This document shows positions 5,869 to 7,242 of a stretch of 7,242 bases of DNA, one piece after another. Each line of letters begins with the position of its first letter. Positions within the stretch are counted from its first letter, which is position 1. Made by a program: the position numbers and the translations under genes. The notes under the pieces are model-generated. The model had not been told where the DNA came from. It saw nothing but the letters and a program-made list of their open reading frames with translations, and made no database searches. This DNA is from Marinilabiliales bacterium. GTDB taxonomy: Bacteria > Bacteroidota > Bacteroidia > Bacteroidales > F082. The DNA lies in the NCBI GenBank assembly GCA_002869465.1, contig PKSW01000092.1:1-7242 (forward strand). Direction: 5' to 3'.

Positions 5869-6726
5869 ATGAAAATCAAGCAGTTAAAAGACGTTCAAAT
5901 ACATACTATTCATAAAGCTTTTAAAAATGCATTTGCTGACTATACTGTTCCGTTTGATTTGACGGAAAATCAACTAGCATATATGATTGAAAGGCGAGGA
6001 TTTAATGCAGCGTTGTCATTTGGGGCTTTTGAAAAAAATGAACTCATTGGTTTTACATTAAATGGAATCGGAGAGTGGAAAGGTGCATTGACAGCTTATG
6101 ATACGGGGACCGGAGTCGTACAAGCATTCAGAAAAAAAGGAATAGCGACACTAATTTTTGATAGATCACTGCCTGTTTTAAGAGCGCATTCTATCAAACA
6201 ATATTTACTAGAAGTGATAAAAACCAATACGCATGCATTTAGATTGTATAAAAATGCAGGATTTGATGTGGTCCGCGAATTGGATTTTTATGTTGAGTCA
6301 AAAGATAAAATTAAAATTCACCATGAAGGATTGAGCAAAGAATATTCAATTGATGTATTATTCGAACCTGATTGGGCTTTGTTGAAAACATTTTGGGATA
6401 CTGAACCTTCGTGGCAAAATTCAATAGACTCGATGAATCGAAAAAGAGATCATTTCAAAATTTTAGGAATATATTATCACAATGACGTCATTGGATATGG
6501 AATTGTTGAAACTACAACCGGCGATATACCACAAATCGCAATTTCGCGTGAGCATAGAAGAAAAAAACTATGTTCTGTCCTGATGGAACGCCTGATTAAT
6601 GAATCAGAAAGTGAAAAAATAAGAATCATAAATATTGATGTTCAAAATAAAGCATTAACTCAATTTATTAGTAGTATCAATATGCATCCAGGTGATGGAC
6701 AGTTTGAAATGATTCTTAAAGTATAA
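5869..6726 (+). CDS. tandem GNAT-family N-acetyltransferase
   Basis: A 285-residue cytosolic protein that appears to hold two GNAT folds. The N-terminal one (about 1-142) has a good acyl-CoA pyrophosphate loop, FRKKGIATLIFD (87-98, RxxGxA form), and the motif-B stretch NTHAFRLYKNAGF (120-132). The C-terminal one (about 155-285) has the matching segment EHRRKKLCSVLMERL (228-242). There the loop glycines are replaced by Lys233 and Cys235, so this half probably does not bind acetyl-CoA in the usual way. It ends weakly, with no motif B of its own. The likely role is acetylation of an amine on a small molecule or protein by the N-terminal half, with the C-terminal half serving substrate binding or dimer contact. 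That is inference. The gene starts 15 bases after the FAD-dehydrogenase stop, with an A/T-rich start and no SD. Confidence 0.85.
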   Translation: MKIKQLKDVQIHTIHKAFKNAFADYTVPFDLTENQLAYMIERRGFNAALSFGAFEKNELIGFTLNGIGEWKGALTAYDTGTGVVQAFRKKGIATLIFDRSLPVLRAHSIKQYLLEVIKTNTHAFRLYKNAGFDVVRELDFYVESKDKIKIHHEGLSKEYSIDVLFEPDWALLKTFWDTEPSWQNSIDSMNRKRDHFKILGIYYHNDVIGYGIVETTTGDIPQIAISREHRRKKLCSVLMERLINESESEKIRIINIDVQNKALTQFISSINMHPGDGQFEMILKV

Positions 6727-6743
6727 ATGATTATTAAAAGAAC

Positions 6744-7242
6744 TCATAACTTACTCCCGATCCGTAACAAATCGGCATAAACCCCACGCGCTGTGACTTC
6801 TGCACCTGCACCTGCTCCCTGGATAATAAATGGCTGATCACCGTATGCTTCAGTGTAAATTTCAAAGATAGAATCAGAACCTTTAATGCTTCCCAGCGAT
6901 GTATTTTTATCCGTTTCGATAAGAGATACCTTTAGTTCCCCGCCTTTTTCCAGTTCACCTGCATATCTGAAAACCTTATTTTCAGGTAATTGTTCAAGTA
7001 AATCATTGTAAAATTGATCAAGTCTATCAAAATGCTTTTCAAACTCAATCCAATCCTCAATTTCTAATAAAGTTTCAGGTATCAGGTTCTGGATTTGCAC
7101 GTCATCGAATTCGCAAGGCATTCCAATTTCACGGGCCAGGATAAATAATTTTCTGGCCACATCATTTCCTGACAAGTCTTCGCGTGGATCAGGCTCGGTC
7201 AGTCCTTTTTGTTTGGCTTCAATCAGCACATCAGAAAATTTA
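6744..7242 (-). CDS. thrA: homoserine dehydrogenase C-terminal part, probably ThrA-type bifunctional enzyme (5' end outside window)
   Basis: The frame is open to the right edge and continues beyond it. The GTG codon at 7227-7229 is an internal Val, not a start: the preceding codons read KFSD and continue the conserved stretch. Homoserine dehydrogenase reduces aspartate semialdehyde to homoserine for threonine and methionine synthesis. The catalytic block EPDPREDLSGNDVARK is intact. By comparison with yeast Hom6, it carries the substrate/catalytic Glu, Asp and Lys with the expected spacing of +11 and +15. The C-terminus GAGAGAEVTARGVYADLLR closely resembles that of E. coli ThrA, so the missing upstream part probably includes an aspartokinase domain. 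A monofunctional enzyme cannot be excluded. No thrB or thrC follows: the gene ends 17 bases from the convergent GNAT gene, so thrA is last in its transcript. Confidence 0.9.
   Translation of the reverse strand, partial: KFSDVLIEAKQKGLTEPDPREDLSGNDVARKLFILAREIGMPCEFDDVQIQNLIPETLLEIEDWIEFEKHFDRLDQFYNDLLEQLPENKVFRYAGELEKGGELKVSLIETDKNTSLGSIKGSDSIFEIYTEAYGDQPFIIQGAGAGAEVTARGVYADLLRIGSKL

Noticed and set aside
6727..6743. A terminator between the convergent GNAT and homoserine dehydrogenase genes.
   Set aside because: The 17-base gap has no inverted repeat or T-run long enough to support one.
7227..7229. GTG as the start codon of a small 161-residue protein.
   Set aside because: The codons before it (KFSD) continue the conserved homoserine dehydrogenase sequence up to the window edge, so the GTG is internal.

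Overview
The window looks like ordinary chromosome from a member of the Bacteroidota. The evidence is AT-rich DNA, A-rich translation starts with almost no Shine-Dalgarno sequences, a perfect Bacteroidetes-type -7 promoter element (TATCTTTG) upstream of the desaturase gene, a lipoprotein signal typical of the phylum, and a ThrA-like homoserine dehydrogenase terminus. I see no phage, transposon, CRISPR, rRNA or tRNA sequence. The genus cannot be told from this window.

Layout from left to right. Bases 1-229 hold the edge of a neighbouring gene or intergenic DNA, plus a possible promoter. A lipoprotein serpin (protease inhibitor) follows on the + strand at 230-1456. After a 198-base gap comes a two-gene + strand unit: a short TrmO/TsaA-type tRNA methyltransferase (1655-2149) and a membrane-anchored isochorismatase-like cysteine hydrolase (2171-2860). 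A short intergenic stretch with two hairpins separates this unit from a convergent fatty acid desaturase on the - strand (2919-4046). A 274-base divergent regulatory region (4047-4320) carries the desaturase promoter and a dyad. It leads into a second + strand pair, an uncharacterised FAD-dependent dehydrogenase of the COG2509 type (4321-5853) and a double-GNAT acetyltransferase (5869-6726). The right edge is the 3' end of a - strand homoserine dehydrogenase or bifunctional aspartokinase/homoserine dehydrogenase gene (6744-7242).

The genes do not form one obvious pathway. They look like independent housekeeping and envelope functions: surface protease defence, tRNA position-37 modification, membrane lipid desaturation and threonine/methionine biosynthesis. 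Two tightly spaced pairs have unknown joint roles. No previously undescribed system is clearly present. The best leads are the membrane-tethered isochorismatase-like protein next to a short TrmO, the reactive loop of the surface serpin, the structured leader of the desaturase mRNA, and the FAD-dehydrogenase/double-GNAT pair whose second GNAT domain has lost its acyl-CoA loop glycines.
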